This document shows positions 53,012-60,248 of a stretch of DNA of 64,000 bases, in pieces. The notes under the pieces were generated by a model that made no database searches, had not been told where the DNA came from, and was given only the letters and a program-made list of their open reading frames with translations. Location of the stretch: positions 24,429,133 to 24,493,132 of the forward strand of contig CM019718.1 in the NCBI GenBank assembly GCA_009760885.1, written 5' to 3'. Position 1 is the first letter of the stretch. Each line of letters begins with the position of its first letter. The position numbers and the translations under genes were made by a program. This DNA comes from Achatina immaculata. Taxonomy: Eukaryota; Mollusca; Gastropoda; Stylommatophora; Achatinidae.

Positions 53012-56000
53012 ATGTGTATAATTTTTCCTTATATCCCGTTCACAGCTGTGTTGTGGTGTTATTCAACCCCAGAAAAAACAAACAGTGCCACATCTTCAAT
53101 GCGGCCAAGAAAACTATCACTTGCCTTGCCATTTCACGTGATGGAAAACACATTACTACAGGAGAGGTGAGAATATGTTGTTTTTCTTATTTAATACCGT
53201 CATGCATTTAGGATCGACTTTCTGGCCGTAAGTCGATTTGGTTGTATGTCGGCCGTTATAGGAGGATGTCAGGCACTAAGTACAGTTCACTACTATAACA
53301 TGTTACAGTGTGAATAGACATGTTTACCGTACTTTAATATACCAACACAATGCAAATTACTGCAGTAACTGTGTAGAAATTAATCGCAAAATATAAACCA
53401 CAACACGTTAAATAATGAATCATACATAATGAATCATGTAATAACTTTTCAGTAACACACAGAAATGTACAGAAACATCCTGTCTACACGCCCACGTGCA
53501 TACATTCTGTACTCTTCGTCAGATGATGACGCTATGTGTTTTTTCATCTTCGTCTCTTGCTTTTTATGGTGAATTTATAGCGTATACAGGAAAGTGTCTG
53601 TAAATTAATCACAGAATGAATCACAGCACATTAAACGGCCATATGGGACCTCGGCCGTAAGCATGAAAGCCGTAAATCGCCCGGCCATAGGTATGACTAT
53701 ATTTATGTGGAGTTTTTTGTTTGTTTGTTTTTTTTTTTTTTTTGCTTGAGCAACGGGACTAGCAAGAAACGCAATCAAGCAAGAGGATTGTACACTGTAA
53801 TATCTGGGTATCTGGCGGCTGCAGTTTGTTGCTGTTTTAGAAGGAAGATTGCAGTACAGAATAGAACGTTGTAGTAGATGTGGTTGTTGTGTTTTTAATA
53901 TCAGGGATGGGAGAAAAAGAGAACGAATTTTTAAAGAGGGAAAACATTGAAGGAAAATGCCTACGATAAACCTGAATAAAACAGAAAAATCATTTTAAAA
54001 AATTGTAGCGACAGCTGGAGGTTAAACAGAAGGAGAAAGGTTGCCAGCTCTCATCTATGTAACATTTTACTTAAAATGACGTAACCATTATGTATATATG
54101 TATATTGATTTGTTATTCTGTACAAGCAGCATGAGCATATTCTGAAGACACAGTATGTATAATGTATATGGTGTGGGTGAGAAGTGTGAGGGTCAAGGGT
54201 AGATGATAAAATTTGTTGAACTTTTTTTTCCCGAACAAAATAAGACAACTCTCAGTTGTGTCTTCCATGATGGAACTATGATGACCGTTTTAGAGGGGAA
54301 AAAAGTGTTAGCACAGGCCAACGAGCCAGTTTCTTATGTAGGTTTTGTGTATTGTTGGAAGCCGGGTGCACTCATTCTCCAATGATATGACGTCAGCTAA
54401 GTGTGATTTGCCGTCTTGTGCGCTCCACAGACAATACAGAGAATGCTTTCCGTATTGTTAATAACGCGTCATTGAATATAACACAACGAATTTTTATGAT
54501 GCAGTTTGCAACCAGATCCACTGGGAGAACTTAGAATATAATGTTTATGAGAGACAGTTTATGCGGTGTGTGTTGTTTCTATGTGCTTGTGCAGAACTGT
54601 TTCGGTTTTCTGAAGTTTCATATGTCATTTATGTAAACCCATCGAGGACGTGTAAGTGTCAAGACTTTTTGAGGGCACAAGTTAGGTGGTATTGCAAGCA
54701 TTGCTAGAGATTTTATGCAGACATAATTGTGTGCGAAGAAGACAGTAGTAGAAAAGGTTTTTTTTTCCAACTTATTGCTTTGTTTACGTATTATAAGTGA
54801 GAATTATGTTTTATGCATCTTTCGTTTTTCCAGTTTAAATTTTGATTAATCTTAATAGATAGGAATGCTACTTTATGTATCCTTGGCTAGCAAGAAGCGC
54901 AACCAAGCAAGTGAATTGTAATGTCTAGTGGTTGGAGAAGGAAGACTAAGTGTGGAGTAGAACATTCTAGTAGATGTGGCTGTTTGGTCCCTTTCTGCAG
55001 AAGTTAGTCAGCCCCAAACATCTAGAATAGGGCTTCTTGTAGGGGGTGGGGGAGGGGGAAGACGAGACTGGGACCACAGATTGACAGACTCGCTGTTGGA
55101 ATATTGATTTTTCAGACTCTATCAATCTATGATCCTATTTCTCTCTTTCTTCTTTCCGGGGGGGGGGGGGGGGGAATTTCCCCACTGGTTGAAAACCCCT
55201 GATTTAGGAGATCTTATTTTAGTTCCCATTAACGCTGTGGGCAAATAATATGGTAAAATGGTCACTATCATGCCTGGTCACCCTTTCGTCGCCAGCACAA
55301 GAGGAGCCGTGTACTCATTTCAAAGATGAGTTGGCAACGTGCCACCAGCTGGGACCGAAATACTGCTGGCTATCCACGATAGACAAGAGCACCAACCACT
55401 TCGCTTCTCAGACGACGAGGTTATTGTGGTGTCCTGTTTCTCTGTACAGACTTCAGATCTTGTTGCTGGGTGAAAGCTAGAAAAGGGAACAGACTGGCAT
55501 TGTTACATGGAACTTTGGTCCCGTATTTAAATGTTCGTCCGTTGGGAACCCAAGCGTTATCAGTCTCAGTACACTAGCAGCACTGTGCAAAGTGCACCGT
55601 GGCAGACTTTGCATTTGGGGCAGATATTCAGAGTTTCAACATCCAGTGTCATTGTCTTGTACATCAGAAGATAACATGCCACCATTAGCTGGTAAATCAG
55701 AGGATTACATGACACCACTAGCTGGCAAATAAGGGGGATAGCATGACACCACTAGCTGGTAAATCAGAGGATTTCATGACACCACTAGCTGGTAAATCAG
55801 AAGGTGGCATAATATCATTACCTTGAAAGAGGTTGGGGAGGGGTACGTAAAATGATCCAAACTATGGGTGCCTAGCTCAGTTATCAGACTGCATAATCGT
55901 TGAACTAACCGTACCCGGATCCTGTTTATACGATTAAATATTGTTGAATTCACGCATATACGTCTTTCTTTTACTTGCTTAGTATTCAGTTGTTCGTGAG

Positions 56001-58476
56001 TTTGATATATACACAACAAAAACTCGCACAGTGGTTTTATTTATTGCAGACAATTTAATTCAAAGCTTAAAAAAAAAACCCCAGCAAAAATAGACCATGA
56101 TACTCGCAGGGAAGCGATTAGATCAGTGGTTCGTAACCTGGAGTCCATGGTTCCCAGGCGGTCCACAGAAAGAGTTTTGCGGGTTAAGAAACCAGTAAAT
56201 GGATTTGCTCTATTAAAAAAAAATCTGGCATTATAATGGTTCTGCATTTTTTTAAGGGGTCCACAGCTGCTCTCGGGCGAAAAAGGGGATTCACGACAAA
56301 AATGATTAAGAACCATTGGCTTAATGAAGATGTTTCAGTTGTGCTCATATTAAGTAATATATGAAAATAAGATGTGGACAAACGTATAATGATACTGGAG
56401 GGATAAGATGACGTTCTGTGAGAAATGTTTATGGCTAGCAATAATTAGTGACAACAGATACTTGAGTTAGGCTAGTCACGAAGGGATTTGTATTATAAGA
56501 TAAATAGCTAGAAGTTTTGCAATGTGTAACACAAGGGAGTAATTGAGAATATCATACAGAGGGGAAAATGTGGCACACGAGTGGCGAATTGGTTAGTGCA
56601 CTAGTCTCTCATGCGAAGATCGGTGGTTCGAATCCTGCCGCAGGCGCCCCAGCCACCCAGCTGTAGAAATGGGTAAACGGCTTTTGTAATTTGGGAAAGA
56701 AATGAGGACAGGTGTGATGTTGACCTCTGGTGTGCCGACAGGTAAAAAGAAAATACTAGCACCAACTTCATATCACCTAGCGGCACAACAGGGTTACCTT
56801 TTATCAAATGATGATGTCAGCGGTGTATTGCCTAAATAAGCAGAGTATCTGCGTGAAAAGTCATCTTCGCCGTCAGGCAGAATAATGATGATAATAAGTT
56901 TCGTTTTGCAATATACGCCTCTCATTAACATTGTGTAAGCCACATCTCAGAATCCAGTATTATATATCAGATGCTCCGTACTTGTCATAGCTGCATGTTG
57001 GTTATATGACCTACATTCCAGTTCTCTAGTGGAATCGTGAATTAGCAGTTCTGCTCGTGCCAGTTTCGCGTCAATTTCGTGTCTCTAGAGTTCTGGGTTA
57101 ACATTTTAACTTCCACTTCTAACATAATACAGAGCACTCAGCTTGCTGAGGCCGGGCCAGAGAAACTGAATCCACGCCAGAAGCTACTGGACTGTCGCAA
57201 AAATATACCTAAGCGACAATGCTGGAGGTTTAGCGTCATCAACAACGTGATTGTTGGTGAAGAAACAGCACTCCCTTAAGCTGTTTATTCTGTCTAGATT
57301 CGTTGTGTAGGTTTAAGATGCATATATTCAGCAGTGCATCAGACATGATTTCATGTATGCTTGATTTTCACGGAACTACAGAGTTCTTCGCTGCCAGTGT
57401 CGTTATGCAGATCTTGGAAACACATTGAAGTCTATTTTGGGAGCAGTGACTTTCTTTCATTCACGAAATGACCAAATTTGTTTCTTGTTAACTCTTTCCG
57501 TGCGGTAGAAGAAACACGGACGTGTCGTGGGGTGCGGGAGTAAAAACGCGGGTCTTGACTGCAAGGGGGTCTAGTTGTAAAATGGAATGGAAAACAGTAG
57601 TTCCATGTACTTCCGTATACTTAATATGTTTCAAAGTATAGCTGAATGGATGACAATTTCATAAATGCAGAGTTTTTTAGGAAAAAAGAAGTGATGTTTT
57701 TAGACACTGATTGGGGCCAGCTCACCATCGGCTAGGTCTAGATCCGCGCTACTTACCACAACTTACCATCTGAGATGTGTAGATCTACTTGTCGATCTCG
57801 TATTGTGACTCCGTATTGCATTCTCGCTGAATGAATGTCTGAACTAACCTCCTAACTACTCCTAACTACTTCTCCAGTCGTCTAAATATGTCTAGATCTA
57901 CTTAGAAAACATTCAAGAGCAGCGGGGTGGCCATAGGCTATGTCCATACCCCTATCTACATCGTCAAAAATTGAAAAATTTCCATGCTTCGCGTCCTTAT
58001 TCTCGCTCGGCATCGCTCGTAACTAGGCACGCATTCTCCATTTTGAAAGTGTCACCGGAATCGCAGACGAAATATGTACAATCTAAATGTTACACCGCTT
58101 GTTTTAATGAAACAAAGAATTGTCGATTTTTCGACCATACGGTAGCTTGGGACCACCGGAAATGTCGAAAATTCCCATTTGGGAACGTGTTAGATTCGCC
58201 TCTTATGGTAACGGTGCAGTTCTCTGTCGCAATCACCTTCGCTCAGGACAGTATTTTGTAGATTTCGAAAGTTTTACAAATGTATGGTTAAACTGTAATT
58301 CTAGATCTTTATATATGTTACGTGATATGCTGAATGGTTTTAATGTAATTTGTGATGTGCTATATTTTACGGTTTGCTCACAGACAGGTCACCAGCCCGC
58401 AGTCAGGGTGTGGGATGTGCAGGAGAAGACACAGGTGGCAGAGTTTTGTGGTCACAAGTTCGGAATCAGTTGTGTG
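29264..58476 (+). CDS. MAPKBP1/WDR62: MAPKBP1/WDR62 orthologue, N-terminal part (four coding exons, continues beyond window)
   Basis: Coding exons 29264-29350, 31754-31845, 53046-53166 and 58384-58476 join in consistent phases (0, 2, 0, 0) to 131 residues: a basic N-terminus, then [17 protein letters not shown], the [14 protein letters not shown] junction, [19 protein letters not shown], and [21 protein letters not shown]. These are hallmark N-terminal sequences of MAPKBP1 (JNK-binding scaffold) and WDR62 (centrosome/spindle-pole scaffold). Family members are long proteins with about a dozen or more WD40 repeats, so well over 1000 residues should follow to the right. Exons 3 and 4 supply the first WD40 blade elements, including the W-D of the repeat. 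Vertebrates have two paralogues; I cannot tell whether this is the single invertebrate pro-orthologue. The next exon (expected to follow ISCV) was not found by 64000. Confidence 0.93.
29351..31753 (+). other. MAPKBP1/WDR62 intron 1
   Basis: 2.4 kb, GTAAGT to TAATAG. Holds the 3' half of a mariner-like transposon (about 31000-31549). Two diverged similar stretches sit near 30322 and 30783, both starting with TGGTTTGTCTGCCCA. The rest shows nothing I can name. Confidence 0.85.
31000..31549 (+). mobile_element. mariner-like transposon, 3' half with transposase pseudogene
   Basis: The plus strand carries transposase landmarks in order: [26 protein letters not shown] (catalytic Asp of the FQQDGAP motif), a region equivalent to the W-P-P-R-S-P-D motif (degraded), then [14 protein letters not shown] and MFNEHMTRN in the 31158-31430 frame. 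Ends GGGAAAGACTTTATGCTTTC then TA, matching the inverted terminus of the 11275-11822 element. Stops and frameshifts make it dead. The left end is lost. Confidence 0.85.
31754..31845 (+). CDS. MAPKBP1/WDR62: MAPKBP1/WDR62 coding exon 2
   Basis: Follows a TAATAG acceptor (AG at 31752-31753). Encodes [16 protein letters not shown] and then [14 protein letters not shown] plus two bases GG, before a GTAAGT donor at 31846. The ILGxT...GLxCD...G.xAYPAG pattern is diagnostic for this family. Confidence 0.93.
32551..32724. repeat. (TAG)n / (TAA)n trinucleotide tract
   Basis: Imperfect TAG/TAA repeats of about 170 bp; apparent open frames of poly-Leu/Tyr here are artefacts. Confidence 0.93.
32824..32887. 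repeat. (TAG)n perfect trinucleotide tract
   Basis: About 21 uninterrupted TAG units. Confidence 0.95.
33659..33740 (+). repeat. 42-bp tandem duplication
   Basis: ACATAACCGTAAGGAACGTT and the following TTGGAG...GTTAAATAAAA are repeated at 33701 with few changes. Confidence 0.85.
34034..34332 (+). mobile_element. LINE family A copy, plus orientation, 12-bp target-site duplication
   Basis: AAACATAAAATC at 34022-34033 and 34333-34344. The body encodes [36 protein letters not shown] and ends CTTAAGGTTCAGAGAGAGAG, showing the (AG)n tail inside the duplication. Confidence 0.95.
34480..34600 (+). mobile_element. LINE family C 3' stub with (AATG)n tail
   Basis: Matches the last about 100 bp of family C (ATCTTGCTCACAACCGAGAG, GTTCCGCAAGGGACATGCAA), then GAATGAATGAATGAATG. 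Other copies end the same way near 43815 and 45980. Confidence 0.88.
35080..35586. mobile_element. hAT MITE, 507 bp, with perfect 8-bp target duplication
   Basis: CTTTAGAG at 35072-35079 and 35587-35594. Ends CAGTGGTTCCCAAATGG and (reverse complement) CAATGGTTTCCAATT, with matching GGTCCGCGGA / GTCCGTGGA sub-terminal boxes. Contains a C11 run at about 35446. No transposase. Confidence 0.94.
36041..36440 (+). repeat. 32-bp degenerate tandem array interrupted by a LINE tail
   Basis: Units like TATTTCACGATGCTAGATGG plus TTTATTAAAGAT repeat about six times (36041-36231). The array appears to resume after the insertion with ATCTCACAGTGTTAGATA near 36413. Confidence 0.8.
36232..36412 (+). mobile_element. 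LINE tail (family E) inserted in the 32-bp array
   Basis: The plus strand reads [45 protein letters not shown] and a stop, then GATGATGATGA. This is the GRP...W...A.....WR..V module found at LINE ORF2 ends. Confidence 0.8.
39111..39161. repeat. (CT)n microsatellite = 3' tail of LINE copy
   Basis: About 24 CT units with one TCTTCT interruption, directly against the family A end on the minus strand. Confidence 0.93.
39162..39815 (-). mobile_element. LINE family A copy, 5'-truncated
   Basis: The minus strand carries [32 protein letters not shown] and [22 protein letters not shown]-rich replacement at 39345-39385 destroys the segment after HVLRM. It ends in the CT/AG tail. Confidence 0.9.
40488..41143 (+). 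repeat. about 51-bp minisatellite with internal (TTA)n, 12 copies
   Basis: GTGTGTAAAGCGTATATGTC plus TTTCAGCAAAACCAACG is repeated 12 times, separated by (TTA)1-7 and TGTTTT. Length differences between units come mostly from the number of TTA triplets. A read-through frame gives repeats such as [15 protein letters not shown] but no start or gene context. Confidence 0.95.
41155..41560 (-). mobile_element. LINE family D fragment abutting the 51-bp array
   Basis: The minus strand reads [12 protein letters not shown] at about 41555-41520, then with frame breaks [29 protein letters not shown] and a degraded end. Its 3' end meets the ATAATAATAA side of the minisatellite. Confidence 0.75.
41562..42170. 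other. intronic, nothing recognised
   Basis: No coding or repeat signal I can name; locally higher CpG content than neighbours at 41590-41830. Confidence 0.4.
42180..43825 (+). mobile_element. LINE family C, longest copy (about 1.65 kb)
   Basis: The plus strand holds the pre-RT linker ([19 protein letters not shown]), [20 protein letters not shown], a fingers region with stops, then RT core 42956-43447: [18 protein letters not shown] (residues 41-58), [12 protein letters not shown] (YADD at 90-93) and [12 protein letters not shown]. Then [17 protein letters not shown] and the family C end with GAATGAGTGAATGAG. Internal stops and an apparent roughly 200-bp deletion near 43640 relative to the 44475-45620 copy make it non-functional. 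Confidence 0.93.
44149..44306. mobile_element. short hAT-like MITE, about 158 bp
   Basis: CAGTGTTTCAGAACC at the left and (reverse complement) CAGTGTTTCTCAATG at the right. No matching 8-bp flank, so age or boundaries are uncertain. Confidence 0.6.
44475..45620 (-). mobile_element. LINE family C copy, minus orientation
   Basis: Reverse complement of the RT-to-tail region of the 42180-43825 copy: matches GGAGATACAATGAGGGAAAT, YADD region near 45235 (degraded) and the terminal TGCAAATGAC then TGACTGACTGA tail at the left end. Multiple frame breaks. Confidence 0.9.
45621..45990 (+). mobile_element. LINE family C copy, plus orientation, head-to-head with previous copy
   Basis: Near-complement of 44475-44830: TACTACAAGAACTTAATATT, AGAGGATTAAAGAGAGAAAA, GACCGTCTTGGAAGG and the GCAAGAGACATGCAAATGAT end with GAATGAATGACTGAATG. 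A G11 run (about 45701) interrupts it. Confidence 0.88.
46195..46475 (+). mobile_element. tRNA-derived SINE, near full length
   Basis: B-box-like GAGGGTTCGAATCCC at about 46253-46267 in a tRNA-like head, body GACCCAGCCTCGTAAAATGG then GTACCAGAGAAAATCTGGGA, and tail CCCCTACGGCATTTGAAATG then CTATGGGACT. The tail recurs in the minus-strand copy at 52245-52512, so it defines a family. Confidence 0.85.
51008..51056. repeat. (AT)n microsatellite
   Basis: About 24 perfect AT units. Confidence 0.95.
51587..51630. repeat. (GA)n microsatellite
   Basis: About 21 GA units. The sequence to its left (51545-51585) does not clearly match a LINE family A end. Confidence 0.93.
52245..52512 (-). mobile_element. 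tRNA-derived SINE, minus orientation
   Basis: On the minus strand: A-box-like GGTATAGGGATTAGTGCAGT, B-box region GGTCCCAGGTACGATTTCGC, body GTACCTGGGTTTCCCTAGG, then the family tail CCCCTACGGCATGCAAATGC and TATGGGACT. Same tail as 46195-46475 but a different tRNA-like head. Confidence 0.85.
52660..52960 (-). mobile_element. LINE family D tail with TA-rich 3' end
   Basis: The minus strand reads [38 protein letters not shown], then [19 protein letters not shown] and ATGATGATGA followed by (TA)n at 52660-52678. The frame is open here over more than 80 residues, so this copy is relatively young. Confidence 0.88.
52979..53013. repeat. (TA)n(TG)n compound microsatellite
   Basis: TA units followed by about 11 TG units, ending 33 bp before the exon 3 start at 53046; it may sit near the branch point and polypyrimidine region of that acceptor. 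Confidence 0.9.
53046..53166 (+). CDS. MAPKBP1/WDR62: MAPKBP1/WDR62 coding exon 3 (first WD40 strands)
   Basis: Follows a CCCGTTCACAG acceptor. The first base C completes a Gly codon with exon 2, then 40 codons: [13 protein letters not shown], the [15 protein letters not shown] block and [12 protein letters not shown], ending at a GTGAGA donor (53167). The frame is exactly maintained. Confidence 0.95.
53197..53699. mobile_element. TA-flanked MITE (Tigger/mariner-like), about 500 bp
   Basis: Left end CCGTCATGCATTTAGGATCG after TA (53195-53196); right end (reverse complement) TAGTCATACCTATGGCC before TA (53700-53701). Sub-terminal GGCCGTAAGTCGAT and GGCCGTAAGCATG repeats occur near both ends. 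No transposase seen. Confidence 0.65.
55674..55820 (+). repeat. 33-34-bp tandem array, about 4 copies
   Basis: CATGACACCACTAGCTGGTA plus AATCAGAGGATT repeated with minor variation. Confidence 0.9.
56124..56317. mobile_element. hAT-like MITE, about 194 bp
   Basis: CAGTGGTTCGTAACCTGGAG at the left and (reverse complement) CAATGGTTCTTAATC at the right, with GTCCACAG boxes near both ends. Flanking 8-mers do not match. Confidence 0.65.
56570..56830 (+). mobile_element. tRNA-derived SINE, second family
   Basis: A-box-like TGGCGAATTGGTTAGTGCAC at about 56582 and B-box GGTGGTTCGAATCC at about 56623 with tRNA-like spacing, then body AGAAATGGGTAAACGGC. The 3' part lacks the CCCTACGGCAT tail, so it is a different family or a chimera. 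The head does not fold as a complete tRNA with an acceptor stem, so I do not call a tRNA gene. Confidence 0.75.
57495..58300. other. CpG-richer intronic block before exon 4
   Basis: Begins TTAACTCTTTCCGTGCGGTA, which resembles the TTAA-flanked left end of piggyBac-type elements, and has many CpGs to 58260. No reciprocal right terminus found. The frame 57971-58261 has no recognisable domain. Confidence 0.35.
58384..58476 (+). CDS. MAPKBP1/WDR62: MAPKBP1/WDR62 coding exon 4 (WD40 repeat)
   Basis: Follows a TTGCTCACAG acceptor. 31 codons in phase 0: [31 protein letters not shown], then a GTAAGT donor at 58477. PAVRVWD is the WD dipeptide strand and GHKFG the GH-type turn of the next blade. Confidence 0.95.
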
Positions 58477-59999
58477 GTAAGTCCAGTAACAGCATGCAGT
58501 TTAATACAGTACCCATTTCGGACTTCATCTGTCTCCCTGGAACTGCGAGCTTGTTGTTCTTTGCAGCCGATGCAGTGAAGATAATGCGGCGCGCGCGCAC
58601 ATACACACACACGCACAGACATCTCGGACTAGAGTTTGTATCCTTTTGGAGTTCGAAGTTACAGTTACAGTCTTGTTCACTCACTCACGTGTGAATGAGC
58701 TCTGAGTGGTTTTTTTTCCTGAGTCCAGATTTGTTTCTTTCTTGACTATGAACGGCTAACTATGTCTTCAGTAACTAAAACGATGAATTGTCATATTGTA
58801 CATAACACCACACTCTTCTGTGGCGTAGAAGCACCATTAACATGGAAAAGAGAACTGAGCCTATGGTAAAATGAATGTACAGAAGAATAGGTCGTATTCA
58901 ATAGACAGAAAAGAAAGCAAACAAAAGAGCACTAAATCAGATGAACATGAAAAAATAAATAATGAAGGGGGGAAAAACACCAGCATCGGACAATCGGAAA
59001 TATTTTACCCGAAATGGAAGGGGGCGGATGGGGAGGGGGGGGGGGTTAAGGGAAAAGATCAAGATCACGCTAGCGATATAGGTTGGGCGGACAAATCAAG
59101 AGATGTACAGGAATCAGTTTGTCTAGGTGGCTTAAAAGGACAGAGCGATCTGGAGAACCTTTACCACCAACCTTCCCGACCCACAAGCACAACAAATTTC
59201 CTGGCAGCTGATTTTAAAATATTTATAACTGTTATTTAAAGACATTCGAGGGTCACGTCCTCGTAACATTATGCTTCCACTGGAATTTCAAGCAGAGACG
59301 AGTATTTTATGATGGCGGCAATTATATGAAAGTTTTCAAGGCAAAGCCAGCGGTATGTCCTCGAGGGGCGCCGCAGGACTCATTATTTTAAAATAGAGTT
59401 TCTGTTAATAGTTGGTTGTCTGCAGCACTTCCTGATGAGCAGTAACCGAAGTATATACTTTTCCTCACTATGCTTTGTTTTGTCCAATGAAACAAACAGC
59501 ATAGATCAAGAAATAAGTTGACACACTCACCCACCCTCATATATTCCTTATTCTACCGTGAATGCGCGTTGATTAGATTAGTAACATACATTTTGTTTGT
59601 AAAATAAATTTCTGTGACCGGAGACATACTGAGGTTATGGAGGAAATACATGGAAATAGTAGTTTCTCACAACGCAAAAACCTTCCTGTGCAATAGCAGA
59701 ACTTCCGCGTGGGACCAGCAACGAATCTGTCTTTAAATCTGCCTGTCAGTCTGTAGTCTGCAGCATGTCACTTTGTTTTCAGTTCTTTTTTTTTGTTCTT
59801 CTTATTTCGCATCCAGCCTGCAGTTTGTGACTGCTACTGTGCCTTTAGTTTGTTTGTTTTTTTTTTTTTTGGTCACTTAGCACTTTTTGAGTATATTCTT
59901 ATGACTTTAAGTGCAATCCACGCGTTCACAGTCTTTTTGTCATTATTTCCTTTTAATATACGCATTTTTTTTACATTATTTCCTGAAAGTGTTTTAAGT

Positions 60000-60248
60000 C
60001 AGTGGATCCCAGTCTCTGGTTGCGACACAGATTTGAGGCCCGGTAGTCTGAAGTATGGGGGCGAGTAGATATGAAGATTGTTGAATTATTTAGGAAGTGG
60101 GGTTATACACACTTTTTATGATTATTAGCAAAGTTACCTCGTTGTAAGTTTTGTTGAATTTCAGTAGTTTGACAAATATTTTCTCACGTGTCGCAGGTTA
60201 TATCTAATTGCTAGGTTAGGGTCGCGTTTAAAAGAGTGGGAAGCGCTG
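60000..60248. mobile_element. hAT MITE, 249 bp, with perfect 8-bp target duplication
   Basis: TTTTAAGT at 59992-59999 and 60249-60256. Ends CAGTGGATCCCAGTC and (reverse complement) CAGCGCTTCCCACTC, with GGTTGCGAC / AACGCGACCC sub-terminal boxes. Confidence 0.93.

Larger units (their letters stand above)
31846..53045 (+). other. MAPKBP1/WDR62 intron 2 (21.2 kb, repeat-filled)
   Basis: Bounded by GTAAGT and TTCACAG. Elements inside are listed separately. Stretches where I see nothing recognisable: 31846-32550, 32890-33650, 36440-38800, 39830-40485, 46480-50990 apart from short low-complexity tracts, and 51060-51585. Confidence 0.85.
53167..58383 (+). other. MAPKBP1/WDR62 intron 3
   Basis: 5.2 kb, GTGAGA to CTCACAG. 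Contains a TA-flanked MITE (53197-53699), a 33-bp short array, a hAT-like MITE, a tRNA-SINE and a CpG-richer block before exon 4. 53705-55670 shows no recognisable feature other than homopolymer runs (for example G16 near 55158). Confidence 0.85.

Noticed and set aside
56570..56650. possible tRNA gene
   Set aside because: A and B boxes are present but no acceptor stem or terminator, and it continues into a SINE body.
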